The notes under the pieces were generated by a model that saw only the letters and a program-made list of their open reading frames with translations, had not been told where the DNA came from and made no database searches. DNA of 64,000 bases, taken from assembly GCA_020284085.1 (NCBI GenBank), contig JACEVL010000019.1, positions 1,758,498-1,822,497 of the forward strand, read 5' to 3'. Of the stretch, positions 12,481 to 24,724 are shown in pieces (position 1 is the stretch's first letter; every line of letters begins with the position of its first letter). Both the position numbers and the translations under genes were made by a program. This DNA comes from Aporrectodea caliginosa. Its lineage: Eukaryota > Annelida > Clitellata > Crassiclitellata > Lumbricidae.

Positions 12481-13289
12481 AAGTTATACAATGGGCGAAT
12501 AATTTAGAACGCTAAAACGATAGATTACCGGAATCAAAGGATTGCCTGTCGCAATCTGTTTTCTGACACATGGACTACGATCTAGACGGCTGGAGCTTCT
12601 TTAGTGTAACCGTGGCCAAACAAATCAGAGTAAATCACTAAGGGCAGAAGCATAAGGTAGAACACTTTCTTAACCAAATACGCATTAAACTGCGAGTTTA
12701 CAACAGGTAAGCAATTCTGTGGATGTGAACGAGACACTAGCCGCGTGATGTTTCCTCTTCATGCGACCGTCGACTCTTAGTCCATCACCTACAAAGTGAT
12801 ATACTTTATGGAAACGCGGGGGAATGGATCTGTGAATTTTTATAAAGTGTTACATGCATCTTACACGTATTCAGTGTGTCTGCATCAAAAGAAGGTTGGA
12901 GAAATACGAACTTTGAAAAACAAATTTTATAATTAACGCGTCCAAATACGGCGCTATAAAAGTATTTTTATGATCTTTGTATGCACGGCAAAGATTTTCT
13001 TACACACGAAAACAATAACTTATATTACTCATAATTTATATAACTTAGTACATTATATGGCATAATTACAACATTACTACAGGTAAAAGTGTAATTTAGC
13101 GTCGTAAATCATTTTCTTTTTTGTTATGTAGTTTAGCATCGTAAATTATTTGAATACTTATAATATCGCTCGCTTGATTGCTGCTGCGCGAGACGCTGTC
13201 GCCAATGACGGCTCCAGGACCCGTGTGCCTTCTGACCTAATAAAGAACTGCCGCTCGATTTCTCACATTTAGCGTATTTTATTGATAAT

Positions 13290-13670
13290 GGAGGTAGATT
13301 TGTGTTTTATTATTAAAATGTTTTTGGGTCAAGCTCCACGTTACCTCTGTGATGTTATCAGACGGCCTATCTCAGCTACCTCTGGACGTCCTCTCCGCTC
13401 TTTAGACCATCATGACCTTCTAGTTCCTTGGTCTCGGACTGCCACAGCGCAACATCGTGCCTATGCCTCTGTTGACCCTTTGTTTTGGAATTACCTTCCT
13501 GCTATAACTCGAGCTGTGATGTTATCTGGGGCACTACTGTTTCTGCTCGTTCTCTTAAGACTTTTCTTTTTCGAGGGGCCCTTCGCACTGGAAGCGTTTC
13601 TGATTAGGTTGTACTGTGAGAGGCGCTTTATAAATCCGTAAATAGAATAGAAAAGAATAGAATTTCAATG
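13290..13670 (+). pseudogene. Non-LTR reverse transcriptase C-terminal remnant
   Basis: The + strand reads GQAPRYLCDVIRR, then RSLDHHDLLVPWSRT and SVDPLFWNYLP. This matches the LTPYLPxYL...RtLRS...Lvpr..t...g.RaF...aP.lWN.LP tail of non-LTR reverse transcriptases. It is followed by a short ERRFI block and an AATAG-type tail. Only the 3' end is present, a normal 5'-truncated insertion. It sits inside the foldback structure, beside the right arm. Confidence 0.75.
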
Positions 13671-13684
13671 ATTTTCGTGATAAG

Positions 13685-13945
13685 CGTAAGGAATCCAGCT
13701 TCTATTTAAGGAAAATTCTTTTCATCAATCCCACTTCTATTTAGCAAGAATTCTTTTCGTCAATCCAACTTGTATTCGACCAACGGTGAAACCCATGCAA
13801 TGGTGAGTCATTTACGATGCTAAACTACACGCTTTTTTCATCAATCCAGCTTTTATTTTAGCAAATAACTAGTTTCATCAGTCCACCTTCCATTTAGGCA
13901 AACAATTATTATTATCAATCCAGGTACCATTTATGCAGACACATA
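13685..13945 (-). repeat. Right arm of the foldback structure
   Basis: This is the inverted counterpart of 12225-12480. TTTTCATCAATCCCACTTCT and TTTAGCAAGAATTCTTTTC are the reverse complements of the left-arm sub-repeat core, and TTGTATTCGACCAACG mirrors the left outer edge. The sub-repeats recur about five times. The flank at 13965-13985 also mirrors 13262-13275 (AGCGTATTTTATT), pointing to a more complex palindromic layout. Confidence 0.75.
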
Positions 13946-14559
13946 AGAGAAATAATAAAATACGCTAAAATACTCGGCCAGCAGCATCATGAATTAAATA
14001 GGTATACGCTAAAATGCACTTTTACCAATAATTAGTAGATCAGTGTCAGACCATTTGGGAATGGGGAAGTTCAGACAAGGTTTTTATGTTTTGTATACCC
14101 AAACAAGAATCAAGTGAGTCTGTAAGCCCTACAGATTGGAGGTAAAGTTAAAGTACTTTCAAGACAACCACCAGCCAAAACATGAAATGTCTAGAGAAAT
14201 TTGTAATCGTGAAATTTTAAAAGCCAGTTAGGCATAAAAATGAAGCTATTAATCCAACTATAATCCAGTTATAATCCATATGCAGACCTATGAGGATAAG
14301 TTAATTGTCCATGAATAAATTTAACTCATTTAACATTGATCATCTGCATGGGTCATCATCGAAGATGATATCGATGATATTGTCTATTTCATAATCTTCT
14401 TCAATCTCATTCTCAAATGGCTCATCATACTCATTTTATTGATGCGATGATGATGATGATGATGTCAAGTCGCAGTCTGTTTCCAAATATGAAGGTTTGT
14501 CGTACATATAGCAAAGAAATTGTTGCAACTGTTGCAGGTTGCTATCACTTACAAAATCC

Positions 14560-15235
14560 AGAGTTTAACCCAATCTCTGGAAAACAGGCATGAAGTTTGG
14601 ATGTTCCAGAAGGACCTTGAAGTGATTGAGGAAGAAAGGGACTTGGGAGTGATTATGCACTAGAGTGCAAAACCTTCAAGGCAATATGCTTCAGCATCAA
14701 AAAAAAGCTAAATCAACTTTATGTATGATAAGAAGGTCAGTTGTCATCAGAGATAAGGATACAATACTGAGGTTGTATAAATAACTGGTTCGGCCACAGT
14801 TTGAATACTGCATCCAGGCATGGAGTCCATACCTGAAACAGGACATAGAAAAACTGGAGAAAGTGCAAAGAAGAGCAACAAAAAAAGATTAGGGCTACAA
14901 GGATTTAAGCTATGAAGAAAGGTTGAAAAGGTGCACGGACTAACAATATTGGAGAGAAGGAGAAGCAGAGGAGATCTAATTGAAGTTTACAACATTATAA
15001 CTGGAAAGGAAGCACTACAGAGGGAGAAGTTATTGAATAAGCACCAAGCAAGGCAATTCCAGGACACAGGTATAAATTATTTAAGAAGCCAAAAGGTACA
15101 TTAGGGCAGAAATTCTTCAGCGCAAGAGTTAGACTTGTGGAATGTTTGGAAGATAGTACTATCTCAGATTCTCAGTGGACACTGTCACGGCTTTTAAAAG
15201 GAAGCTATAGGGAAAATGAACTATTAAGCGTTTCA
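14560..15235 (+). pseudogene. Jockey/CR1-type reverse transcriptase C-terminal remnant
   Basis: Successive + frames give [78 protein letters not shown] and NYLRSQKVH. This is the classic C-terminal thumb/connection pattern of CR1- or jockey-type non-LTR reverse transcriptases. Stops and frameshifts interrupt it. It belongs to a different lineage from the 5.9-7.2 kb copy. Confidence 0.85.
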
Positions 15236-16024
15236 GGTTAATGTGCAGTGGTGCTTCTAACACGGACTATACGTCTTCTGAACCACTTTAAACCATTGAT
15301 GCGTTATGTTATATATGCATGGTTCAATTACTTGATTTTTGGGGGTAATGATTGCTCCTCTATATGGTATAATAATTTAGACTTCTTGGTTTTCACAGAC
15401 TTCCATCCACCGTCTCCAGTGACCATGGTATTGGTCCTATCGGGTATCTAAAGAGTTTTTCTAGGCTGATGTCATATTGCTGTGAGAGCATTAACAGTCA
15501 ACTCAATAAGTTCCTTTCAGCTTTAATCTGTACTGACTTCTTCTGTGTGCTTGTTGAAGTCTGTTTTGCTGATAGGGATTTGAAAGTCTGGAATCTTTGT
15601 TTTTTCATGGGATCATGAAATTTGACTGTTTGTCCACTAACCGAAGTTGATGAATGAATGTGTCAGTTGCTATTTCTCTTATTTCTGGAAATCTTAAGCG
15701 GTTATCAGTATCACACACTTTTTCCGTGGCAAGTTTATGTCATAGGCAATTTTGGCAGCTACCAGATCCATGGTACAAGTGTATACTCTTGGTTCATTTT
15801 GGCAGTTGCTGCCATGGAAGTTACTAAACATTGCTGAACTCTAGCATAGTCTCCTATGCAGTATAGGAGCCAACCTCAGACTTTGCGACTTCATACATCT
15901 CTCTGACAGTTTTTGAAACCCATCAACTCAAGTCTGGGACCGTGCATGTGTGATTGAAGAGTTCTCTTCTGACTATCCATATTGATTCCATTAGTCTTTG
16001 AGCACATATGCATATGTCTTGAAA

Positions 16025-16712
16025 GTTATTGTAGCATACCTGTGAGCAGAAATATACGTATTTTTGTGGTTTGGTGGCCATATTGGCCGTCATCTTGGAT
16101 AGTAACATTTCCACACTATTGCTACTATAATAAATCGATTCATTGACTCTGAAAATGTTAAATTCGACACTTCATTTGGCATTATAGCTTACTGATGAGC
16201 GGAAATATACGTATTTTTGTGTTTTGGTGGCCATATTGGCCGCCATCTTGTATAGTAACATTCCCACACTATTGCCACTATGATAAATCGATTCCTTGAC
16301 TTTGAAAATGTTAAATTCAACACTTCATTTGGCATTATAGCTTACTGATGAGCGGAAATATACGTCTTTCTGTGTTTTGGTGGCCATATTGGCCGCCATC
16401 TTGGATAGTAACATTCCCACACTATTGCCACTATGATAAATCGATTCCTTGACCTTGTAAATGTTACATTCGACACTTCATTTGGCATTGTTGCTTACCG
16501 ATGAGCAGAAATATACATATTTTTGTTTTGGTGGCCATATTGGCCGCCATCTTGGATAGTAACATTCCCACACTATTGCCACTATGATAAATCGATTCCT
16601 TGACCTTGAAAATGTTAAAATCGACTCTTCATTTGTTATTGTAGCTTACTTATGAGCTGAGATATACATATTTTTGTGTGTTTGGGGTGCCATATTGGCC
16701 GCCATCTTGAAA
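16025..16712. repeat. 153-bp tandem satellite, about 4.5 units
   Basis: The GAGC(A/G)GAAATATAC landmark recurs at 16044, 16197, 16350, 16503 and 16654, giving periods of 153, 153, 153 and 151 bp. Each unit contains GGTGGCCATATTGGCCGCC followed by ATCTTG and a conserved AACATTCCCACACTATTGCC block. The reverse complement of the core is CAAGATGGCGGC, the textbook YY1 site; the first unit has one substitution in it. The array shows no coding frame. An unrelated open frame on the minus strand (15923-16114) just crosses the first unit. Confidence 0.9.
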
Positions 16713-17165
16713 GTGCTTTAACTTTTACTTCCAACCCATAATGCATGCAGACTCAACTGATTCTTGTTTGGGTATGTCTATACTACATGAAAAACCATGT
16801 CTGCGTTCCCCCACTCCCAGATAGATACCCTCTGTGGGTCAGACACTGGTCTATCTGGCAAGAGAATTAGAATCATTTGCAGTTTAAAGTTTTCGACATG
16901 AATACAACATTAATTCTGCCAAGTCCATTAACACAACTTTATACACTTTTACCAGTTCTCAAAACCGGATATAAGACTATACTTAGAGTTCAAGCATACA
17001 TTAAATTCATTCAGTTGTCTGGCTGATAACGTCAAAATGGGTGGGGGAGAGGCGTATGTAAAAACGGGCAAAGAGTAGCTCCCCGGTGCTCCATCCTGGG
17101 ACAGTTTAAAATAGGCTAAGGTCAATCGGTCCTCATTTATGTCGCCCAAGGAATGGTGAATCAAC

Positions 17166-17210
17166 AAACACACACACACGCACACGCACACGCACACACA
17201 CACACACACA
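17166..17210. repeat. (CA)n microsatellite
   Basis: A CA run with a few CG interruptions. Confidence 0.95.
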
Positions 17211-17249
17211 CTCGTATATTATACCTGAACATATTATATTATTATACGA

Positions 17250-17600
17250 AAAGTGCTGCACTGGTTTCCCATGAAGTAACGAACTCAATTCAAGATCATC
17301 CTACTTGGATGAACCTCGTTATGGTTGGCACTGCGCCGGAATACATCAAAGAGCCTTGTGTTCCAGTTGTGTCAGCCTGGTCACTGATCTCTACGCTCTG
17401 CTGTCTGTGAAGATTTGCAGTTTCTTTTTCTGCACATAACTGTCAACTCATCGGGCATTCCGGCGCATCAGACCTTCCTCCTGGAACAATCGTCCTTTAA
17501 ATATATGTAACTGTAAGCCTACTAAAATTTCAACTGATTCAGATCAGTACACATTTTCTGATGGTTGAAAGGCGCTATATAAGTGTTTTGCTACATTACC
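17250..17600 (+). pseudogene. Non-LTR retrotransposon 3' remnant
   Basis: Broken + strand frames retain the pattern of a reverse-transcriptase C-terminal tail (CACTGGTTTCCC... as in LHWLP, then SLVFQLCQPG). It ends in the recurrent 3' signature GAAAGGCGCTATATAAGTG with a TTAC-rich tail. Confidence 0.6.
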
Positions 17601-17719
17601 TTACAACTCAGAGATGGTAGCATAGGCCTATATACAGACCTTCATTGACTTTGATCTCGAATGTCGGATTTTCTCAGCCCGACAAATTGAGATAAACAGC
17701 ACTACTAACCTCTATCATC

Positions 17720-18420
17720 CACATGGGGATGTCCCTAGGTTTGGCCATATAGCTTCCTTTATACGGGCTTCATCGTCATAATTTATCTCCGTGTAAATAT
17801 TGCCTGTCGCTCATGCTTTTGCCACCTCCGTCAACTCCATACTATCCGCCGCTGCCTCTCCTTTCATGCTGCCACTACTTTAATTCACACCCTTATCTGC
17901 ACCAGGTGCATGGACGGACTTTGGGAGTGCCATCTTTGCTGGACTTTCACTTACCCGGGAATATTCCAAAGCTTCAGTCTGTTCTTGATGCCGCCGCCCG
18001 TCTTATTGGGGATGTTCCTAGGTTTGGCCATATAGCTTCCTTTACTATACTGGATACTTTGCACTGGCTCCCCATCCAGCAGCGTATTCACTTTAGGGTA
18101 GATTACTGAGTACTGACCCGCATGCACAATTGTCATGTTGGTTCTGTTCCATCGCACCTAATGGACTGTATTTCAGTCTCCTCGGTCCCGGGTTTGACAC
18201 CCTTCTGTCGACCGCCCATAGATCCCTGACTGTCCCTCGTGCGCATACTGCTGCAGCTCAGTCCAGAAGCTTTGCCTATGTTGGACCCACCAGCTGGAAT
18301 AGCATCAGTTTGCACCTGCCACAGTTTCGCAAGCGCCTGAAGTCTGTATTATTCGACAGTAATTTCGTTGGTTCGGGTCGGGAGCGTTACTCATGAGATT
18401 TTTCTTGAAGTGGTGCTTTA
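17720..18420 (+). pseudogene. Non-LTR reverse transcriptase C-terminal remnants
   Basis: The block LDTLHWLPIQQRIHFRVDY, preceded by the LQSVLDAAARLI-type helix, is the standard non-LTR reverse-transcriptase C-terminal motif. It continues with VPRAHTAAAQSRSFAYVGPT and LPQFRKRLKSVLF. A second partial copy (GTTTGGCCATATAGCTTCCTTT at 17741 and 18022, 22 bp each) indicates a local duplication of part of the element. It runs straight into the ACC/ATC microsatellite. Confidence 0.75.
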
Positions 18421-18439
18421 TAATATTATCGTCGCAATC

Positions 18440-18546
18440 GTCATCATCATCACCACCACCACCACCACCACCACCACCACCACCACCACCACCACCACCA
18501 CCACCACCACCACCACCACCACCACCACCACCACCACCATCACCAC

Positions 18547-18604
<58 letters not shown>

Positions 18605-18750
18605 TTCATCATCATCATCTTCATCATCGGGCCATTTATCATCTACATGCAAGAACACTAACTTCATCGTCATATTGTCGTCGTAATCGTCGTCATAATC
18701 ATCGTCGTTGTCATCATCATCATCATCGCCGTCGTCGTCATCATCATATT
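18440..18750. repeat. (ACC)n-(ATC)n compound microsatellite
   Basis: About 95 bp of CCA triplets are followed by about 85 bp of TCA triplets and then degenerate GTC/ATC triplets to about 18750. Long homopolymeric open frames on both strands are artefacts of this repeat. Confidence 0.96.
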
Positions 18751-19740
18751 AATTTACAAATTCGTCGTTGTGGTCACACCATGACTATAGCCATTATTAT
18801 TTTCCCAAGCACACCGCCATGACTATGCTATGGATGTTTGGACAAGTAGCAGGTGAAGCATGTCAGAGAAGCAAATCAAGGAATTTCGTTTTTGAAATCC
18901 TGTCGGATATTGGGTACTGCACAGAATTATTTATCGTACTCCTGGTGTGTCATCCATTAACGCAGACAACATTGGCCCAGAGATAATTGACGAAAGCTAT
19001 TTGACGCCGTCTCATAAATATATTATTCATCTTCACGTGCACGTGCTATCAATATACCCGTGTTTCCGCTGTCGAACAGCGTGGGTGTAAAGGAAGAATT
19101 TCTCGTGTAGTACGCTGACAAGTCGCTGTTGTGAACTGTAGAAGGTTTTGAAAAATTAAATAGGTGTTTCATTGGAAATGATGCGTGGGAGTTTGGGGAA
19201 ATAATGAAAGGAAACTTATTTGAAGATCAGAATTCGTGCGATTGGAATCACAGGAAAGCGATGAATAGGTGGTAAATAATCGTTGCGCATTCAATATTAA
19301 AGTGGTCTGGTCATTATGCACAACTTCATCATGCATACCACGCAGTGGCGTAAACAGGGTTTTCCAAACATTACCCAGTTTCGAAGACCTCTGATTGGAG
19401 GGGTTTGGGGATGGGCGCAGGTAAGAAACAATTTTTATTTAGAAGTTTGTCCATTTTGGGAATCATCTTTTTGACTAAAAATAATAACATTTTACATCTG
19501 TTCTTTGTTAATTACAATTTCATAATATTATTCGGTTTTTACAATATTTCTCAGCTGCAAAGTCCCAGCAACCAACGTAGAGCAGAAACAGACTTAAAAA
19601 AGGACTGCAATTAACTAAATATTGAATTATTTTACTTTGCACAATGTACAAAATTAGGCTTATAGTTCTCAGTTAACGAATATTTATATAGTATTCATAG
19701 TATTCACATTGCATTTATATATCTTTATACATACATAGAT
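18751..19740. other. Intergenic, no gene seen
   Basis: I find no coding exon or clear repeat boundary. CGCAGTGGCGTAAACAGGG near 19341 has the look of a transposon end, but I could not find a partner. Confidence 0.4.
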
Positions 19741-22700
19741 TAGATCTTTCGGCTCCCATTAACAGGCGAGATCCTTCAGCGCCTCTTCATAGGCGAGGCA
19801 TGTCAGTGCCTTAAGAAAGGCGACATCATTCAGCGCCTCTTCACAGACGAGGTCTTTCAGGGCCTCTTCACAGACGAGATCTTTCAGCGCTTCATCACAG
19901 GCGAGATCTTTCAGCGCCTCATCACAGGCGAGATCTTTCAGCGCCTCATCACAGGCGAGATCTTTCAGCGCCTCTTCACAGGCGAGATCTTTCAGCGCCT
20001 CTTCACAGGCGAGGTCTTTCAGCGCCTCTTCACAGGCGAGATCTTTCAGCGCCTCTCACAGGCCAGTGCCTCATCAAAGGCGAGATCTTTCAGCGCCTCT
20101 TCACAGGCGAGATCTTTCAGCGCCTCTTCACAGACGAGATCTTTCAGCGCCTCTTCACAGGCGAGATCTTTCAGCGCCTCTTCACAGGCGAGATCTTTCA
20201 GCGCCTCTTCACAGGCGAGATCTTTCAGCGCCTCTTCACAGGCGAGATCTTTCAGCGCCTCTTCACAGGCGAGATCTTTCAGCGCCTCTTCACAGGCGAG
20301 ATCTTTCAGCGCCTCTTCATAGGCGAGATCTTTCAGCGCCTCTTCACAGGCGAGATCTTTCAGCGCCTCTTCATAGGCGAGATCTTTCAGCGCCTCTTCA
20401 CAGGCGAGATCTTTCAGCGCCTCTTCACAGGCGAGATCTTTCAGCGCCTCTTTCACAGGCGAGATCTTTCAGCGCCTATTCACAGGCGAGATCTTTCAGC
20501 GCCTATTCACAGGCGAGATCTTTCAGCGCCTCTTCAAAGGCGAGATCTTTCAGCGCCTCTTCACAGGCGAGATCTTTCAGCGCCTCTTCACAGGCGAGAT
20601 CTTTCAGCGCCTCTTCATAGGCGAGATCTTTCAGCGCCTCTTCACAGGCGAGATCTTTCAGCGCCTCTTCACAGGCGAGATCTTTCAGCGCCTCTTCACA
20701 GGCGAGATCTTTCAGCGCCTCTTCACAGGCGAGATCTTTCAGCGCCTCATCACAGGCGAGATCTTTCAGCGCCTCTTCACAGCGCCTCATCACAGGAGAT
20801 CTTTCAGCGCCTCATCGCCTCTTCACAGGCGAGATCTTTCAGCGCCTCTTCACAGGCGAGATCTTTCAGGCCTCTTCCTCACAGGCGAGATCTTTCAGCG
20901 CCTCTTCACAGGCGAGATCTTTCAGCGCCTCTTCACAGGCGAGATCTTTCAGCGCCTCTTCACAGGCGAGATCTTTCAGCGCCTCTTCACAGGCGAGATA
21001 TTTCAGCGCCTCTTCACAGGCGAGATCTTTCAGCGCCTCTTCACAGGCGAGATCTTTCAGCGCCTCTTCACAGGCGAGATCTTTCAGGCCTCTTTCAGAC
21101 AGGCGAGATCTTTCAGCGCCTCTTCACAGACGAGATCTTTCAGCGCCTCTTTACAGGCGAGATCTTTCAGCGCCTCTTCACAGACGAGATCTTTCAGCGC
21201 CTCTTTACAGGCGAGATCTTTCAGCGCCTCTTTACAGGGGAGATCTTTCAGCGCCTCTTCACATGCGAGATCTTTCAGCGCCTCTTCACAGGCGAGATCT
21301 TTCAGCGCCTCTTCACAGGCGAGATCTTTCAGCGCCTCTTCACAGGCGAGATCTTTCAACGCCTCTTCACAGGCGAGATCTTTCAGCGCCTCTTCACAGG
21401 CGAGATCTTTCAGCGCCTTTTCACAGGCGAGATCTTTCAGCGCCTCTTCACAGGCGAGATCTTTCAGCGCCTCTTCACAGGCGAGATCTTTCAGCGCCTC
21501 TTTCACAGGCGAGATCTTTCAGCGCCTCTTCACAGGCGAGATCTTTCAGCGCCTCTTCACAGGCGAGATCTTTCAGCGCCTCTTCACAGGCGAGATCTTT
21601 CAGCGCCTCTTCACAGGCGAGATCTTTCAGCGCCTCTTCACAGGCGAGATCTTTCAGCGCCTCTTCACAGGCGAGATCTTTCAGCGCCTCATCACGGGCG
21701 AGATCTTTCAGCGCCTCTTCACAGGCGAGATCTTTCAGCGCCTCTTCATAGGCGAGATCTTTCAGCGCCTCTTCAGAGGCGAGATCTCTTTCAGCGCCTC
21801 TTCACAGGCGAGATCTTTCAGCGCCTCTTCACAGACGAGATCTTTCAGCGCCTCTTCACAGGCGAGATCTTTCAGCGCCTCTTCAGAGGCGAGATCTTTC
21901 AGCGCCTCATCACAGGCGAGATCTTTCAGCGCCTCTTCACAGGCAAGATCTTTCAGCGCCTCTTCATAGGCGAGGTCTTTCAGTGCCTCTTCACAGGCGA
22001 GATCTTTCAGCGCCTCTTCACAGGCGAGATCTTTCAGCGCCTCTTCACAGGCGAGATCTTTCAGCGCCTCTTCACAGGCGAGATCTTTCAACGCCTCTTC
22101 ACAGGCGAGATCTTTCAGGCCTCTTTACAGGCGAGATCTTTCAGCGCCGCTTCACAGGCGAGATCTTTCAGCGCCTCTTTACAGGCGAGGTCTTTCAGCG
22201 CCTCTTCACAGGCGAGGTCTTTCAGGCCTCTTTACAGGCGAGATCTTTCAGCGCCTCTTCACAGGCGAGATCTTTCAGCGCCTCTTTGCAGGCGGGATCT
22301 TTCAGGCCTCTTTACAGGCGAGATCTTTCAGCGCCTCTTCACAGGCGAGATCTTTCAGCGCCTCTTTACAGGCGAGATCTTTCAGCGCCTCTTCCCAGGC
22401 GACATCTTTCAGCCTTTTTACAGGCGAGATCTTTCAGCGCCTCTTCACAGGCGAGATCTTTCAGCGCCTCTTTACATGAGAGATCTTTCAGGCCTCTTTA
22501 CAGGAGAGATCCTTCAGCGCCTCTTCACAGGCGAGATCTTTCAGGCCTCTTTACAGGCGAGATCTTTCAGCGCCTCTTCCCAGGCGAGATCTTTCAGCCT
22601 TTTTACAGGCGAGATCTTTCAGCGCCTCTTCACAGGCGAGATCTTTCAGCGCCTCTTTACAGGCGAGATCTTTCAGCGCCTCTTCACAGGCGAGATCTTT

Positions 22701-23732
22701 CAGCGCCTCTTCACAGGCGAGATCTTTCAGCGCCTCTTCACAGGCGAGATCTTTCAGCGCCTCTTCCCAGGCGAGATCTTTCAGCGCCTCTTCACAGGCG
22801 AGATCTTTCAGCGCCTCTTCACAGGCGAGATCTTTCAGCGCCTCTTCACAGGCGAGATCTTTCAGGCCTCTTTACAGGCGAGATCTTTCAGCGCCTCTTC
22901 ACAGGCGAGATCTTTCAGGCCTCTTTACAGGCGAGATCTTTCAGCGCCTCTTCACAGGCGAGATCTTTCAGCGCCTCTTCACAGGCGAGATCTTTCAGCG
23001 CCTCTTCACAGGCGAGATCTTTCAGCGCCTCTTTACAGGCGAGATCTTTCAGCGCCTCATCATAGGCTCTCTTTTCACAGGCGAGATCTTTCAGCGCCTC
23101 TTCACAGGCGAGATCTTTCAGTGCCTCTTCACAGGCGAGATCTTTCAGCGCCTCTTCACAGGCGAGATCTTTCAGCGCCTTCTTCACAGGCGAGATCTTT
23201 CAGCGCCTCTTCACAGGCGAGATCTTTCAACGCCTCTTCACAGGCGAGATCTTTCAGGCCTCTTTACAGGCGAGATCTTTCAGCGCCTCTTCACAGGCGA
23301 GATCTTTCAGGCCTCTTTACAGGCGAGATCTTTCAGCGCCTCTTCACAGGCGACATCTTTCAGGCCTTTTTACAGGCGAGATCTTTCAGCGCCTCTTCAC
23401 AGGCGAGATCTTTCAGCGCCTCTTTGCAGGCGAGATCTTTCAGGCCTCTTTACAGGCGAGATCTTTCAGCGCCTCTTCACAGGCGAGATCTTTCAGGCCT
23501 CTTTACAGGCGAGATCTTTCAGCGCCTCTTCCCAGGCGACATCTTTCAGCCTTTTTACAGGCGAGATCTTTCAGCGCCTCTTCACAGGCGAGATCTTTCA
23601 GCGCCTCTTTGCAGGCGAGGTCTTTCAGGCCTCTTTACAGGCGAGATCTTTCAGCGCCGCTTCACAGGCGAGATCTTACAGCGCCTCTTCATAGGCGAGA
23701 TCTTTGAGCGCCGCTTCACAGGCGAGATCTTA
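19741..23732. repeat. 4-kb array of a 27-bp minisatellite
   Basis: About 148 head-to-tail units each contain GGCGAGATCTTTCAGCGCC followed by TCTTCACA. A 26-bp variant (TTTCAGGCCTCTTTACAG in place of the normal junction) is common in the right part (about 22.1-23.7 kb) and rare on the left, giving a higher-order pattern there. The unit is a multiple of three and has no stop in three + frames and one - frame. Long open frames therefore appear: the - strand encodes a 9-residue repeat EEALKDLAC and the + strand encodes RRDLSAPLH, GEIFQRLFT or ARSFSASSQ. Units near both edges are more diverged, as expected for arrays homogenised by unequal exchange. The array is contiguous, with no spacers. I treat it as noncoding. 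Confidence 0.97.
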
Positions 23733-23864
23733 GGATAATTAATACCTAACCCCATATTTGAGTAACTGTGCCATGCTGCCGCCGATGTAAGCCTCTTTCC
23801 TGCGGTTCTGGGGAACCCAGGCCATTAGTCTCTTTACTTCCTTACTCCTTGCGCCCACGACCGT

Positions 23865-24230
23865 ATTATCACTAGATACAATACAATACAATACAATTTG
23901 TATTCATAACGCGCCTTAATAAAACAGAGTCTTACTCAAAGGACGCGTTACAATGTAGTTACTAATCATAGTAGGCCTACTTACAGAAGATAATTTTTAA
24001 GTTTAGATTTAAAAATATTAATTGATGATGATCTTCGGACTGGTTCTGGTAAAGAGTTCCAGTCAGCTGGACCAGCCACTTCAAACATTCTGTTTCCAAA
24101 CTGTTTCAAAAGGTAGATAATCGAACGTGAATATTGTTCATAGCGAGAATGCTATATTTTATCTAATGTATGCACACCAAAGTGCGGAGAGGAAGTTGGT
24201 TAAACAAAGAATATACTTACTTACTTAAAA
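23865..24230 (-). mobile_element. Retrotransposon 3' end with ATACA-type tail
   Basis: An ACAATACAATACAATACAA tract opens a minus-strand element, with the AACGCGCC-type 3' signature behind it. The reading direction is inferred from the tail. Only short reverse-transcriptase-like traces remain (GGACTGGTTCTGGTAAAGAG-type, matching the RP..LPE.SF block in antisense). Confidence 0.45.
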
Positions 24231-24724
24231 CTGATGATGTGCATAAACGGACCTCTTTGTCCGTATGAATAGGGGTCGACATTTCGACTTCATTGACATC
24301 AGCAGGGTCTGAGTCATCTCACAGAAAACCCGCCTCGAAATAAGCGTCTGTTCATGGCGAAGTTAAGCTTCCGAAGGCAGCGCTGGACTTCAGTCGTCGT
24401 CCATCGGTCGAACTCGACGAGAAGAACCGTCAAGAACGCTCCGTATCGAGCGTCGACGTGTCCACACAGGGCCTCACGAAAGGGCGACGCAACTGAACCG
24501 ACGAAACATCATCTCTCATTTATCAAGCAGAAGCGCAGCCAAAATTCGCAAATTATAGCCAAGAAATCGCAAATCTGCGATCTTTAGATCCTACCACAAG
24601 AAAGCTGGATACTGTGGGTAGACAAATGACGTCATCAACAATCAGGCGGGCGGAAATGACGTCAATACGATAATTATTATCGCATCACTCGACAGAGCTC
24701 TTTTAATAAAGCGTTATGCTTTAC
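24231..24724. other. Intergenic with paired CRE octamers
   Basis: TGACGTCA occurs at 24627-24634 and again at 24657-24664, separated by a GGCGGGCGG block. A 77-codon open frame at 24354-24587 has no recognisable domain. Confidence 0.4.

Noticed and set aside
16077..16090. SRF CArG box in the 153-bp satellite (CCATATTGG)
   Set aside because: It has only five A/T bases between CC and GG, one short of the CArG consensus, so only the YY1-type site is reported.
18305..18690. Poly-Asp/Gly, poly-Thr/Ile and poly-Pro/Ser open frames
   Set aside because: They are pure translations of the ACC/ATC microsatellite.
19741..23732. Long open frames (up to 420 codons) as repetitive protein genes
   Set aside because: They arise because the 27-bp unit is divisible by three and lacks stops in four frames. 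Frames on both strands are equally open, 26-bp units break every frame, and no non-repetitive coding flank exists.
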